DNA of 64,000 bases, taken from the NCBI GenBank assembly GCA_947471745.1, contig CANJKZ010001044.1, positions 124,001-188,000 on the forward strand, read 5' to 3'. The DNA is from Closterium sp. Naga37s-1. Lineage: Eukaryota; Streptophyta; Zygnematophyceae; Desmidiales; Closteriaceae. The notes beneath the pieces were generated by a model that was not told the origin of the DNA, made no database searches, and saw only the letters and a list, made by a program, of their open reading frames with translations. Within the stretch, counting starts at the first letter, position 1, and every line of letters starts with the position of its first letter. Below, piece by piece: positions 1-9,600 of the stretch. The position numbers were made by a program, and so were the translations under genes.

Positions 1-330
1 ACGGCCCCGTCGCCGACCTTTCAGGCCCCTCGCGGCCCCCTTCGCGGCCCCGTCGCCGCCTTTACCGGCCCGTCGCCGCCCTTCCAGGCCCCTCGCGGCT
101 CCTTCGCGGCCCCGTCGCCGCCCTTATCGGCCCCGTCGTCGCCTTCAGCGGCCCCGTCGCCACCTTTTGCGGCCCCGTCGCCGCCCCTACCGGCCCCGTC
201 GCCGACCTTTCAGGCCCCTCGTGGCCCCTTCGTGGCCCTGTCGCCGCCCCTATCGGCCCCGTCGCCGCCTCAAGCGGCCCCGTCGCCGCCCCTTGCGGCC
301 CCGTCGCTGCCCCTTTCGGCCCTGCCTCGA
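1..330. repeat. Short-unit GC-rich tandem array
   Basis: Imperfect repeats of roughly 17-19 bp built on cggccccgtcgccgcc, with interspersed ttcaggcccctcgcggcc variants, run from the window edge to about 330. They are part of the internal region of the non-autonomous LTR element. The complete copy at 38794 lacks this array, so it probably expanded in this copy. Confidence 0.75.
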
Positions 331-469
331 CCCTGCCCCGGCCCCGCCCCGGTCATGCTCCGTCGCCTGTCGCGGCGCACCGGGGGCACGTGCACCGCCC
401 CCCCCTCTTTTCCCGTCGCCTGTCGAGGCGACCTGAGGGGCGACCTGGGGGGAGGGGGCGAGCGTCGCC

Positions 470-645
470 CCTTCTGCCGCCTGCTTTGGCGCCCTGGCAC
501 CCGCGGCGGTGCCCTGAGCCGCCGCGGACCCGCCCCTGGCGCCCGCGGCGGTGCCCTGAGCCGCCGTGGACCCGCCCCTGGCGCCCGCGGCGGTGTTTTG
601 AGCTGCCGCGGACCCGCCCCTGGCGCCCGCGACGGTGCCCCTGCC
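470..645. repeat. 42-bp tandem repeat shared with 39160-39530
   Basis: About four units of 42 bp, each containing ggcgcccgcg, gtgccctgag and gacccgcccct. In one frame the unit encodes a 14-residue Gly/Ala/Arg/Pro module. The same unit occurs about nine times in the complete element at 38794-40516, which ties the two copies to one family. Confidence 0.8.
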
Positions 646-1341
646 TCACCCGCGCCTGCACTCGGTGCAGCCGCCCCTGCACCACCCAGCGTCTGCCCTT
701 GGAGCAGCCGCCCCCGCTCCTGCACTCGGTGCAGCCGCCTCTGCCTCACCCCGCGTGTGCACTCACTGCAGCCGCCCCTGCCCTACCCGCGCCGACCCTC
801 TGTAGCCGCTCTACGGCTTTCTCCCCGCCCCCCCCCTCCTCCTTCGTCTCTTTGCAGCCGTGGGGGGGAGGGTATGGGGGTGGCGGGTGTGGGGGTGATG
901 GGGGGTGTGCTTCCCTTCCCCTCCTCCTCCTTTTGTTCCCACTGCTGCAGTTGCCGCTGGGGGGGAGGGTGTGAGGGTGTGGGGGAGCCGGGGGAGTGGC
1001 ACTGGGGTGGCGGGTGTGAGGCCAACCAGCAGCTGTCCCGCCACCTCTCCTCTCTTCCCCCCTCTGCTGCTCCTGCAGCAGTGTGGGGGGGAGGGGGAGG
1101 GGGAGGGTGAGGGGATGGAGGGGGTGACCAGCCAGAGCCAGCCCGCCTCCTCTCTCTCCCTGCTGCCCCTCCTGTGGTCGGGGGGGAGGAGAGTAAGGGG
1201 GTGGCAGAAGTGCCTTGCTATCGCCTGCCCCTTTGCTGCAGAACCTGTTCTGCTGCCTTGCCTGCTGTTTTCTCTGTCTGTGGTGTACCCCTGCAGGTTG
1301 TGTCTTTCACTTAGCTATTCCTGCATGCAGTTACGGGGGGA

Positions 1342-1484
1342 TGTCAAAATTATATTATAACTGCATGTAGTTCTAGCTTTAGTGTAGTTATCCTAACTTC
1401 TTGCTTGGTGGTGTACCCACCTTTCCTACCCTATTTGTACTCAACTTTCTATAGTGAAACCATTCTCGCCTACTATTCTCACAT
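1342..1484 (+). repeat. Truncated 3' LTR of the non-autonomous element
   Basis: Starts TGTCAAAATTATATTATAAC and continues with ctgcatgtagttctagct, matching the start of the 227-bp LTRs at 38794 and 40290. It then diverges but keeps the ctatagtgaa...ccattct core. It ends at the junction with antisense copia sequence (tagaacggcggc). Confidence 0.65.
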
Positions 1485-2785
1485 AGAACGGCGGCAAAGA
1501 GGTGTCGGTGCGCAGAAACAACGACGGGTCGGCAGTAGAAGGAGCAAACCCAAGAGCCGCAAGTGTAGTCCTCAGTGTGTCGTGCCACTCACGGGGCGCC
1601 TGGCGGAGACCGTAGACTGGCCGCCGGAGGCTCCACTGGGTACCAGGGGGAAACGACCCAGTGAAGCCAGGTGGGCGGCGCCAGATCTCCTCGTGCAGGC
1701 TGCCCTGCAGGAAAGCTGTGCTGAAGTCAAGAGAGTGAAGCTCGTAGTCGCGCTGAGCGGCTATGTGCAGCAGTACCCGAAGAGTGGTCATCTTCGGGGT
1801 GGGAGAGAAGGTCTGAAAGTAGTCAACTCCCTGCCGCTGACTGAAGCCTCGAGCCACGTAACGCGCCTTGAAGACAAGTGGAGAACCCGGCGGCCGCTTC
1901 ACCCTGAAAATCCACATGCCACTGACGATGTTCGCCCCAGGTGGGGGAACCTCGTCGACGTAGGTGCCTGTGGACTTCCAGGAAGCCATCTCTGCGTCCA
2001 TGACTGACTGCCACTGTGAGGAGTAGGGACCCTCGATCGCCTCAGTGTACGATCGAGGAGTCGGGATGTCTGGTGCATCCGGGTCTCCCTCAGGAGCAAT
2101 CAGCGTGGACACGAGATGAGGCAAAGCAGCAGCAAAACACTGGAACTCCTCCTGCCTGTCCTCAAGGACCTCCGTGCTAAGAGCACACTCACCCCCGACG
2201 GACAGAGGACAGACAGACTCAGACTCAGCAACAGGACTAGCAGCGTAGTCTAGACGACAGCGAGCAGCAAAGTCGACAAGCTCAGCAACTAAGGCAGACG
2301 CAGCAGTGGACTCAAAGGAAGGGTCAGTGACAACAGTAGCCAGGAGACGCGTGACAGTAGGACTGGTAGCACGAAGAGAGTCAGACTCCGGGTCAGCAAG
2401 GACAGGAAGAGAGGACTCTGGAGGAGACGGCAACGGGACACGCAGAGGAGCAGTGGAAGGACGCAATGCCATCTGGTGTGTGCCTGGGACCGCAGTGCCA
2501 TCTGGTGTGTGCCTGGGACCGCAGGAGGACGCGGACGCGGAGCACGACTACTAGTGCGAGCAGCACGAACAGGCGACGCAGGACGAGACGCAGGCTCACG
2601 ACGCTCAGCAAGACCTCCAGTAGGACCAGTGTAGGGAGAAGGAGCAGGCAGGGGGGGAGGCAGGCTGGAACTGTGACCGCGACTGGACAGGCTGTGGACA
2701 CTCTAAGGGAGGAGCACGACTAGCAGAGGGCGGGAGACGAAGAACCTGCTCAAGGAGCGGAACGAAGTACGGCCGCGGCCGCCAC
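1485..2785 (-). pseudogene. Copia fragment B: pol linker and RT N-terminal half
   Basis: Minus-strand reading gives the pol linker, then the start of a Ty1/copia reverse transcriptase: MWIFRVKRPPGS, KARYVARGFSQR, LDFSTAFLQGSLHEEIW, VYGLRQAPREWHD and LPPFYVR. The open frame covers 1441-2472, with a disrupted Pro/Arg-rich linker up to 2785. The sequence stops just before the YVDD catalytic motif at 1485, and neither LTR is present. It is the same family as elements A, C, D and G. The right edge runs into the Crypton-like remnant in the middle of the GRPRPYFVPLL linker. One arginine codon is lost relative to its sisters (EIWRRPPGF against EIWLRRPPGF). Confidence 0.85.
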
Positions 2786-4730
2786 CCAGATGGGGCATCC
2801 ACCTCGGCATCGAGCAAAATTACCATGCATGGATCATCCCCGACTTTGCCACCCATCAAGTCACGTGTCCACGTGTTTGCATCTTCCCACTCGCGATTAT
2901 CCTCTAGTTTCGCATGTGCTCCGCCGATGTAGTAGTCTTCAGGATCACAAGAAAATCCTGCCATCAACAGCACCGGCTTAAAAGGCACGCCCTGTAGGTA
3001 TGACCTCCGCATCTCTCCATGCTCCCAGCCTCCCAGCTTCGCAATGAGGCTATTTGGGCACCGGTCGTTGTTGAGACCCTGCGCCCCGGATCTGCGGAAG
3101 ATGTGGATCACTTTGCTCGACGTCCACCCCGCCCAAGTCATCACCCAGTCGATCCGATTGTTGTGCGTCTTGTATTCCATCTGGTCCTGCTCTTGGGGGG
3201 AATTTGTCGGTGTGCTTGTTGATCTGGAAGAAGATGTGCTTTTCGAAACTCAGCGGTGAAATGAGTTTTTTCTTGTAGTGGACCTCGACAAGGTCGTACA
3301 TGAAATGGATCCACAAAAAGACACCAGCGAATCCGCACCGCTTGTAGTCGATGTGCCTGGCGACGTACTGGTGAGACAAACGGTCCGTGGGATTGTTCTT
3401 CGTTTGTCTAGAAACGAATACCATGACCGTAAGGTCAAGGAACTCGTCTTGAAGAGTAGTGCTTCTGGTCTCGTGGACGTACATGTTCGCAAATCGCATA
3501 GAGCGGACGCTGCACCCTCTGCCCAGCACCTGATGCGCCAGCATGATCATGACGGCCACTGCCAGAACCCTCCACAATCCCTCCGTGAGGAACTGCATGC
3601 TTTCCTTGAATTATTTTGTCCTCTGTTCAGGCAGAACCTCGTGAAACAACTTCTTGTACTACTCTGCCGTGTACACGTCGTTCAGCGAACCACGTGTATG
3701 TTTGAAGCCCTCGCTGCAACAGACGGAAACAAACATGTTAGTTTCACCAACCCAGAAGCACAAAAAAAAAGCAGCCCTCTATCTTACTCAATCTGCTTAT
3801 TGTTGAGATTGCGCATTTTGACCCTTAACAGGCCCCTTGCCTCCCTGAGCATGTCCGAGACGCGTGAGGTAGTGTAGTTGAAGAGGCGCCGTTCGATTTA
3901 TCCGAGACAGCTCTGCGCGTTCATCTTCGCTTTCAGCATGGAAGCTGTGCAAGACTTCGACACTTTCCCCACAAACATCTGTCGATCTTTCCGCATATCC
4001 TTCGCATCCTCCTCTGTTTCGGAGAACAAGTACTCCATGAACCGACAAACCGTCACAAAGCCAGTTTTGGCCCGTGCAGATAGGATTCGTTCTTCGGAAC
4101 AAGGTCCCAGTCATGTCCCTTGTCATTGCCAAGATATATCCCAATCTCGTCCGGCTTTGTCGAGTCAAGCCTCTCCTCTTCTGTAACCTCGGGCATCTTT
4201 GCCATCTTCTTGTAAGCCCATCTTTTGTAGTACCACCAGCCACCGATATAAGAATTGTTCGTTTGATCCCCCCTTCCAATAACATGTTTCCATGCTCGAC
4301 GGTTAGCTTCCTTTTTCTCCCCTGACATTCTAGGACGCACACCAGGAACGGGCTGTTCCGGATCCCAGTCCAGGCAACGGCACGTATCCGTCCCTCCCCC
4401 TTCACCTTCGACCTTGGGTGCAGGTGGAACCCTAAACCCACCACCGGGAGATGCTGTCGACCCACCCACGGGTGCAGGTGGAACTCTAAACCCACCGTCT
4501 GATGCTGGCGACCCACCCACTAGTGCATGTGGAACCCTAAACCCACCATCTGATGCTTGCCACCCACCCACTGGTGCAGGTGGAACCTGGAACCCACTGT
4601 CTGATGCTGACGATCCAATCTCTGCAGACCCGCTACCCCCATCTTTGCCAGAAAGCTCATCTTCCGAAGCGTGTTCCTCTTGGACTCCGACGCAAGGCGG
4701 CACCTCATTAAAAAGCCTATAAAGTCCCAT
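2786..4730 (-). pseudogene. Crypton-like tyrosine recombinase (YR) remnant
   Basis: Minus-strand frames, broken by shifts, give pieces in the order expected of Crypton/Ndc10-type tyrosine recombinases. Piece 1 (4730-4053) is a Gly/Pro-rich N-terminus with 17-residue repeats, then a basic and aromatic stretch (WWYYKRWAYKKMAK). Piece 2 (3598-3180) has GCSVRSMRFANMYVHE, a KNN element, then VARHIDYKRCGFAGVFLW, resembling the family's KTN...RH.d...C.vgAlAf block. Piece 3 (3180-2800) has HIFRRSGAQ (HxxR box), GGWEHGEMRRSYLQGVP with a candidate nucleophilic Tyr, and the ending LLMAGF. Family knowledge: Cryptons are cut-and-paste elements that use a YR. The call is by motif pattern only. Some breaks could be introns, but several in-frame stops in the middle suggest decay. 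The 3' end abuts copia fragment B. Confidence 0.62.
4410..4625. repeat. 51-bp coding minisatellite
   Basis: Four units spaced 54, 51 and 51 bp (ggtgcaggtggaac-like starts near 4419, 4473, 4524 and 4575). On the minus strand the unit encodes ASDGGFRVPPAPVGG-type modules in the N-terminal region of the Crypton-like gene. The spacings are multiples of three, so the frame is kept. Confidence 0.8.
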
Positions 4731-5639
4731 ATAAAGCCTCTGTCCTCCACACCCGTATCTCCTGGTTCCTCATTTGCGTTGTAAAATCATTCGTTCTCGA
4801 TGTCCTCCTCCTCGAGTACTTGCCTTGCGTCTGCAAAAATGTCATCGTCGAAATTTTATACCTTGACTGATTTGAAGTTCTTGGCGTAATAAAGCTTGCC
4901 CGTAAGGTCGATACCTCCGGGGACGGGTTGAAGATCGTCGTCATTTGAATCTGCCGGGTCCTGGTCCGGTTTGGCAGCGTTTACCCAACCAGCCTCAAGA
5001 TGTTGTTCCATTACGATAACTATTATCTAGAATCAGAAGGCCATGATCCACACTGAAAATGCACGAGACCGTTCGCTAAGCTAGATTCTCTAAAATAGAA
5101 GACCACCTACCGCAAGGTCAGACACTCCATAACTTAACCTAAAAGAGGGCTATACTCTACAACTGGATTTGGATAGACTGCTCGAAAATCGAATCATCGA
5201 AGAACGTAACATTCAGCATACCACACATTTGGAATCCTAAACTAGAAGTTAGAGAACGACATAATGTCGAACGATAGAGCAGCAGTGCAGGTACCGTGCA
5301 GTCCTAAATCTAATAGGTTTTTTTATACGAGGAAGTCAAAATCAAATGCAGCACAATGATTGGACAAGGATGCATGTTACGTTGAACAGAAAAAGACAGG
5401 CGACGAAATAAACCGGAAGAGACACTAAACAGCGAAGACATAGATCGATATTGCCCAGTCTCCACGCATCGCGTCGAGCAGAACTGCACTGGTTGCTTCT
5501 GCAGAATTTGTCACTCGCGCCAGTTTCTGATCTGTCGATTGGGTGCCAGCAGGGAAGGCGGACACTCGCTGGATGCAGCGCTGTGATGTTGCAGATATCA
5601 GCGTGTGTCCTCGACGCACGTGGGTTGAGTCAGGAACAA
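4731..5639. other. Intergenic, no gene recognised
   Basis: Moderately AT-rich DNA with short ORFs on both strands that show no recognisable domain. Part of 4731-4990 could be the 5' flank or an upstream exon of the Crypton-like gene. The last 5 bases before element A (gaatg, 5640-5644) are its target-site duplication. Confidence 0.5.
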
Positions 5640-5644
5640 GAATG

Positions 5645-5772
5645 TGTCAAATGTTATATGGGTTACAGTATTGTAGGCTACAGTGGGTTTAGCCTTAGGG
5701 GGTACAACATTCTAAGGTTTCCTACTTGTACTCCCATTCTTGCTAGTTCAAACCACTTCTCTCATTCTGATA
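5645..5772 (+). repeat. 5' LTR of element A
   Basis: 128 bp, starting TGTCAAATGTTATATGGG and ending CATTCTGATA. It pairs with 12687-12814. A core near gtaggctacagtgggttta is shared with the LTRs of D and G. Confidence 0.95.
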
Positions 5773-5786
5773 TGGTATCACGAGCC
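5773..5786 (+). other. Primer-binding site of A
   Basis: tggtatcacgagcc directly follows the 5' LTR. It resembles the tggtatcagagc site complementary to the 3' end of initiator tRNA-Met used by many plant copia elements. Confidence 0.8.
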
Positions 5787-6422
5787 AAGGTTGGGAACCT
5801 AGGACCACGTACCTAAGGGCCCACCGTTCCGCTAGAGGTGCCCTCGTGCGCCCTACTGTCTTAGCGCCCTCGTGCGCCCCTCTCTCTTAGAGCGCCCTCG
5901 CGCGCCCTCCTCTCACGCTGCTCGATTGCGGCCCGCTAGCAGCCCGAGCGCGGCCCCGCGTGTTTAGCGCGAGTAGCACGAAACCGCCTAGGGCGGCCCG
6001 TTTTCTCTCGAGCGCGCCAGCAGGCCGTCGCCCGTAGGCCGTGCGCGCCCCTAGGCCGACGCTCGACCCACCGCCGCCCGCTCGCAGGTCGCAGCCCGCG
6101 CGCAGCGGCGATCGCGCGTCGGCTGCTGCAGCTCGCGCTTAGCCGCCGCACGAACGCAGCCACGGCCCGCGCGCAGCCGCACCCTAGGCGCCGCCGTGCA
6201 TCGTGCCTAGGCCCGCCGTCGCGCCGCCCTACCTGCCCGTGCCTCGCCGCCCGAGTCGCGTCGCCCGAGCCGCGCCGCCCAAATCGCGCCGCCCGAGTCG
6301 CGCCGCCCTGATCGAGCCGCGCCGCCCCACCTGCAGCAACTGCTGTTCCTGTTCCTGCTGTTACAGCTGTTCTTACTGCTACAGCTACTACTACTACTGC
6401 TCTTACTGCTGCTACTGCCACA
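5787..6422 (+). other. Untranslated leader of A
   Basis: GC-rich leader with repeated gcgccctcgtgcgccc motifs (5835-5915), then stretches rich in cgccgcccgagtcg, and a tri/hexanucleotide run of ctgttactgctac type (6330-6420) just before the Gag start. The same leader structure occurs in D (24286-24906) and, greatly expanded, in G. Confidence 0.7.
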
Positions 6423-7194
6423 ATGTCCACTCCTACTGTTCTCACCTTTGACGCTGAGGGCCGTCCGATTAAGTTCGATGTTTGGCTCGATGACCTGCAC
6501 TTGTTCCTCCAAATCACTGCCAAGGATGATGTTCCCCTGTATGACCACACGTCCGGCGCCGCTCCCGCACCTGCTGCTACTGCTGACAGTACTGCCCGCT
6601 CACAGTGGCAGACCCGTGATGCTCACGCTCGCCTAGCCGTTCGCAGCCACCTGCCGTTAGATGAGCGCGAGCACTTTGGCCAGCATAAGACCGCTAAGGA
6701 GCTGTACGATGCTGTAGTTGCGCGCTACTCCTCCCCTGCTACTGCTGCGATAGGCCGTCTCTCTCTGCCCTACCTCTTCCCCGATCTGTCTGCCTTTGCC
6801 ACTGTAGCTGACCTCATCACTCACCTCCGTACTAGTGATCTCCGCTATGGTGCCGCGCTTCCCCCCGATTTCCTCGCCAAGAACCCCCCCCCGATGTACC
6901 TCACACTGTACCACCTAGTCACCCGCCTCCCTGACTCCCTTCGCACGGTCAGGGACCACTTTCTCGCCCTCTCCCCCACTGACCTCACTGTCGACCTGCT
7001 CGAGAAGGAACTCCTAGCAGCTGAGAAGAGCATTGTAGCTGTAGGTGCCTCTCGTGGCGACCCCCGCTCTCCCTTCTTTGAGGGGTGCTCCCCCTCCCCC
7101 CTCCTCCCCTCCATTGCATCTGCTGCTGCTGTCGACTACCTCGGTGCTGAGGGGGTCGGGGCTACGTCTACTCCTAGTGGGAGGCGCAAGGGCG

Positions 7195-7430
7195 GCAGGG
7201 GCAAGGGGGGCAGGGGTGGAGGAGGTGGCGGCGGGGGCGGCGGCGGTGGAGGGGGTGGGGGGGGCGGGGGTGGTGGCGGAGGTGGGAGTGGCGCTGGTGG
7301 TGGAGGGGTCAGTGGCGGCACAGGGGGTGGTGGCGGCGGCGGTGATGGGGGTGGTGGGGGTGGTGGTGGCAGTGGTGGCAGCGGTGGAGCTGGTGGCGGG
7401 CACGGTGGAGCGGTGCAGCGTGGGGGGTTC
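7195..7430 (+). repeat. Poly-glycine-coding tract in Gag of A
   Basis: GGN repeats, mostly ggt/ggc/ggg, encode an almost pure Gly run of about 70-80 residues with a few Ser/Ala. The same tract in D (25680-25925) differs in length and order, so it varies by slippage. It precedes the zinc-binding motif and may act as a flexible RNA-binding linker (inference). Confidence 0.85.
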
Positions 7431-9454
7431 GGCGGTGGCCAGAGGCAGCAGCAGCAGCGTCCCGGCGAGACTCCCTCGCCCCAGCAGCTCCGTGAGTGGT
7501 ACTCTCAGCGTGGGGGGTCTGGGGGTGGAGGTACCTGCCCGTACGTCATCCGCACAGGTGACCGCACTGGCCAGACCTGTGGGAGGTTTCACACGGCGCA
7601 GCGTTGCTTCTTTCGTCTCGACAACGCCTGGCGCGAGCAGTTCCCTGACGCCTCTGAGCTGCCCCGCTGGGCTGATCTGCTTAAGAAGGGAATTGATATC
7701 TTTGCTCTTGATTATGATACTATCCTTGGTGCTATGTATGCATTGACTATTAGTGTTGAGGGTGACTGCTACCTGAGTGTACCGCCCGACCCGGGTATTG
7801 AGACCAGTGAGACTGCCGCTCTAGGTGCTAGTGCGTCTGCTGCCCTAGGTCTTGGTGAGGCTGCTGCCCTTGGTGCTGGTGAGTCTGCTCCCCCAGGTGC
7901 TAGTGCGTCTGCGCTTGCTGGTACTGCGTCTACTGAGGCACTGCACACTTTCACACTGGACTCGGGTGCTTCCCGCTGTTTCTTCCGTGACCGCACTGCC
8001 CTTGAGCAGCTAGCTCGGCCAGTGGCTGTCTCCCTCGCTGACCCCTCTGGGGGCCCGGTCCTTGCGACCTCCTCCACTGTCCTCCCTTGTCCTGCAGTCC
8101 CGTCCGGCACCCTGTCGGGTCTTTACCTCCCCTCGTTCTCTACGAACTTGGTGGCGGGCTCTGCTCTTCAGGACGGGGGTGTTCACCAGTTCACCCCTGC
8201 CTATGAGCGTGTGACCCACTGTACGTGTGCTCGGACATGTCGCCACCTAGCTACCTTCACTCGGCAGCCGGGGTCAGACCTGTACACACTGACCACTGAG
8301 TCCCCTCAGGTAGCTGCGTCTGCGTCTACGTCAGGTCAGCTGTCGCCCCCCTGCTCGTGTCGCTCCCTGTCGCACCAGACAGTTCTCTGGCACCACCGTC
8401 TTGGTCACCCGTCAGTGCAGCGCCTTCGTGGCATGCACTCCCGGTACCTTGTCTCTGGTCTTCCCAGGGTTCTCCCTCCCCTCCCGCCCTCGCCTGCTCC
8501 TCCTTGTCTTCCCTGCGTCGAGGGGCGGCAGCGCGCCGCTCCTCACTCCTCCTCGTTCCCTCCCACAGAGGCTCCCTTGCAGACTCTCCACCTGGACGTG
8601 TGGGGCCCAGCCCGCGTCCGTGGACAGGGCCACGGGCGGTACTTCCTGCTGGTTGTCGACGACTACACGCGCTACACCACGGTCTTCCCCTTGCGCACCA
8701 AGGGTGAGGTCCCTGATGTTTTGATACCTTGGATCCACACTGCTCGTCTCCAGCTCCGCGATCGGTTCCAGTCGGACTTTCCCGTCCTGCGTCTGCACTC
8801 TGACCGAGGTGGTGAGTTTTCCTCCGACCTCTTGGCAGCCTACTGTGCGGAGCACGGCATCCGCCAGACGTTCACACTTCCGGCCTCTCCACAGCAGAAT
8901 GGGGTTGCTGAGCGCCGCATTGGCTTAGTCATGGAGATCGCTCGTACCTCCTTGATCCATGCGGCTGTCCCCCATTTCCTGTGGCCGTTTGCAGTCCGGT
9001 ACGCTGCGCATCAGCTCAACCTCTGGCCCCGTGTCTCTGCTCCAGAGACCTCGCCCACACTGCTGTGGACGGGGCAGGTTGGCGATGCGTCGCGTTTCCG
9101 AGTCTGGGGTGCTCGTGCCTTTGTCCGCGATACAACTGCGGACAAGCTCTCTGCCCGCGCTGTGCCCTGTGTCTTCCTTGGCTTTGTCCCCGACGCGCCT
9201 GGTTGGCAGTTTTACCACCCCACCTCGCGCCGTGTCTTCCCCTCTCAGGACGTCACTTTTGACGAGTCGGTACCCTTTTACCGTCTGTTCCCCTACCGCA
9301 CTGCTCCGCTCCCTCCCCCACCTCTCTTCCTCACCCCAGGTGCCCCTTCGGTAGACCCCCTCCCTCCCCAGGGTCCTGCTCCCTCACGTGTTTCCCAGGT
9401 AGACGCAGTCGAGCCTGTCGAGGTAGCTGTCGACTCTGGTCCTGCGAGGGGTAC

Positions 9455-9600
9455 TGAGCATGGGGGTGCTGAGCCTGGGGGTGCTGAGACTGGGGGTGCT
9501 GAGCCTGGGGGTGCTGAGACTGGGGGTGCTGAGCCTGGGGGTGCTGAGACTGGGGGTGCTGAGACTGGGGGTGCTGAGACTGGGGGTGCTGAGCCTGGTT
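9455..9600 (+). repeat. 15/30-bp repeats in the pol linker of A
   Basis: Repeats of gggggtgctgagcct and gggggtgctgagact encode GGAEP/GGAET pentads between integrase and RT. D has a longer version (33785-33970). A second Ala/Gly-rich repeat block follows at about 9830-10090. Confidence 0.85.

Larger units (their letters stand above)
1..1484 (+). mobile_element. 3' portion of a small non-autonomous GC-rich LTR element
   Basis: The same layout as the complete element at 38794-40516: a C/G-rich internal region with 42-bp tandem units (about 470-640), then runs such as ctgcccctgccc, G-rich T-poor stretches, the stem gcaggttgtgtcttt, a G-run purine tract (1333-1341) and an LTR beginning TGTCAAAATT at 1342. 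The 5' end lies outside the window. The LTR is cut at about 1484, where antisense copia sequence starts. No reverse transcriptase, integrase or protease motif appears in any frame, so the element would depend on another element's proteins. The long proline/arginine-rich ORFs here follow from base composition and are not called as genes. Confidence 0.7.

Noticed and set aside
4418..4570. Possible interstitial telomere repeats (ccctaaaccc)
   Set aside because: The motif occurs once per 51-bp unit as part of the coding minisatellite, not as tandem CCCTAAA. One more at 55226 is the MITE edge.
5640..5816. ORF crossing into the element A 5' LTR as a small gene
   Set aside because: It spans the insertion boundary and LTR and has no domain.
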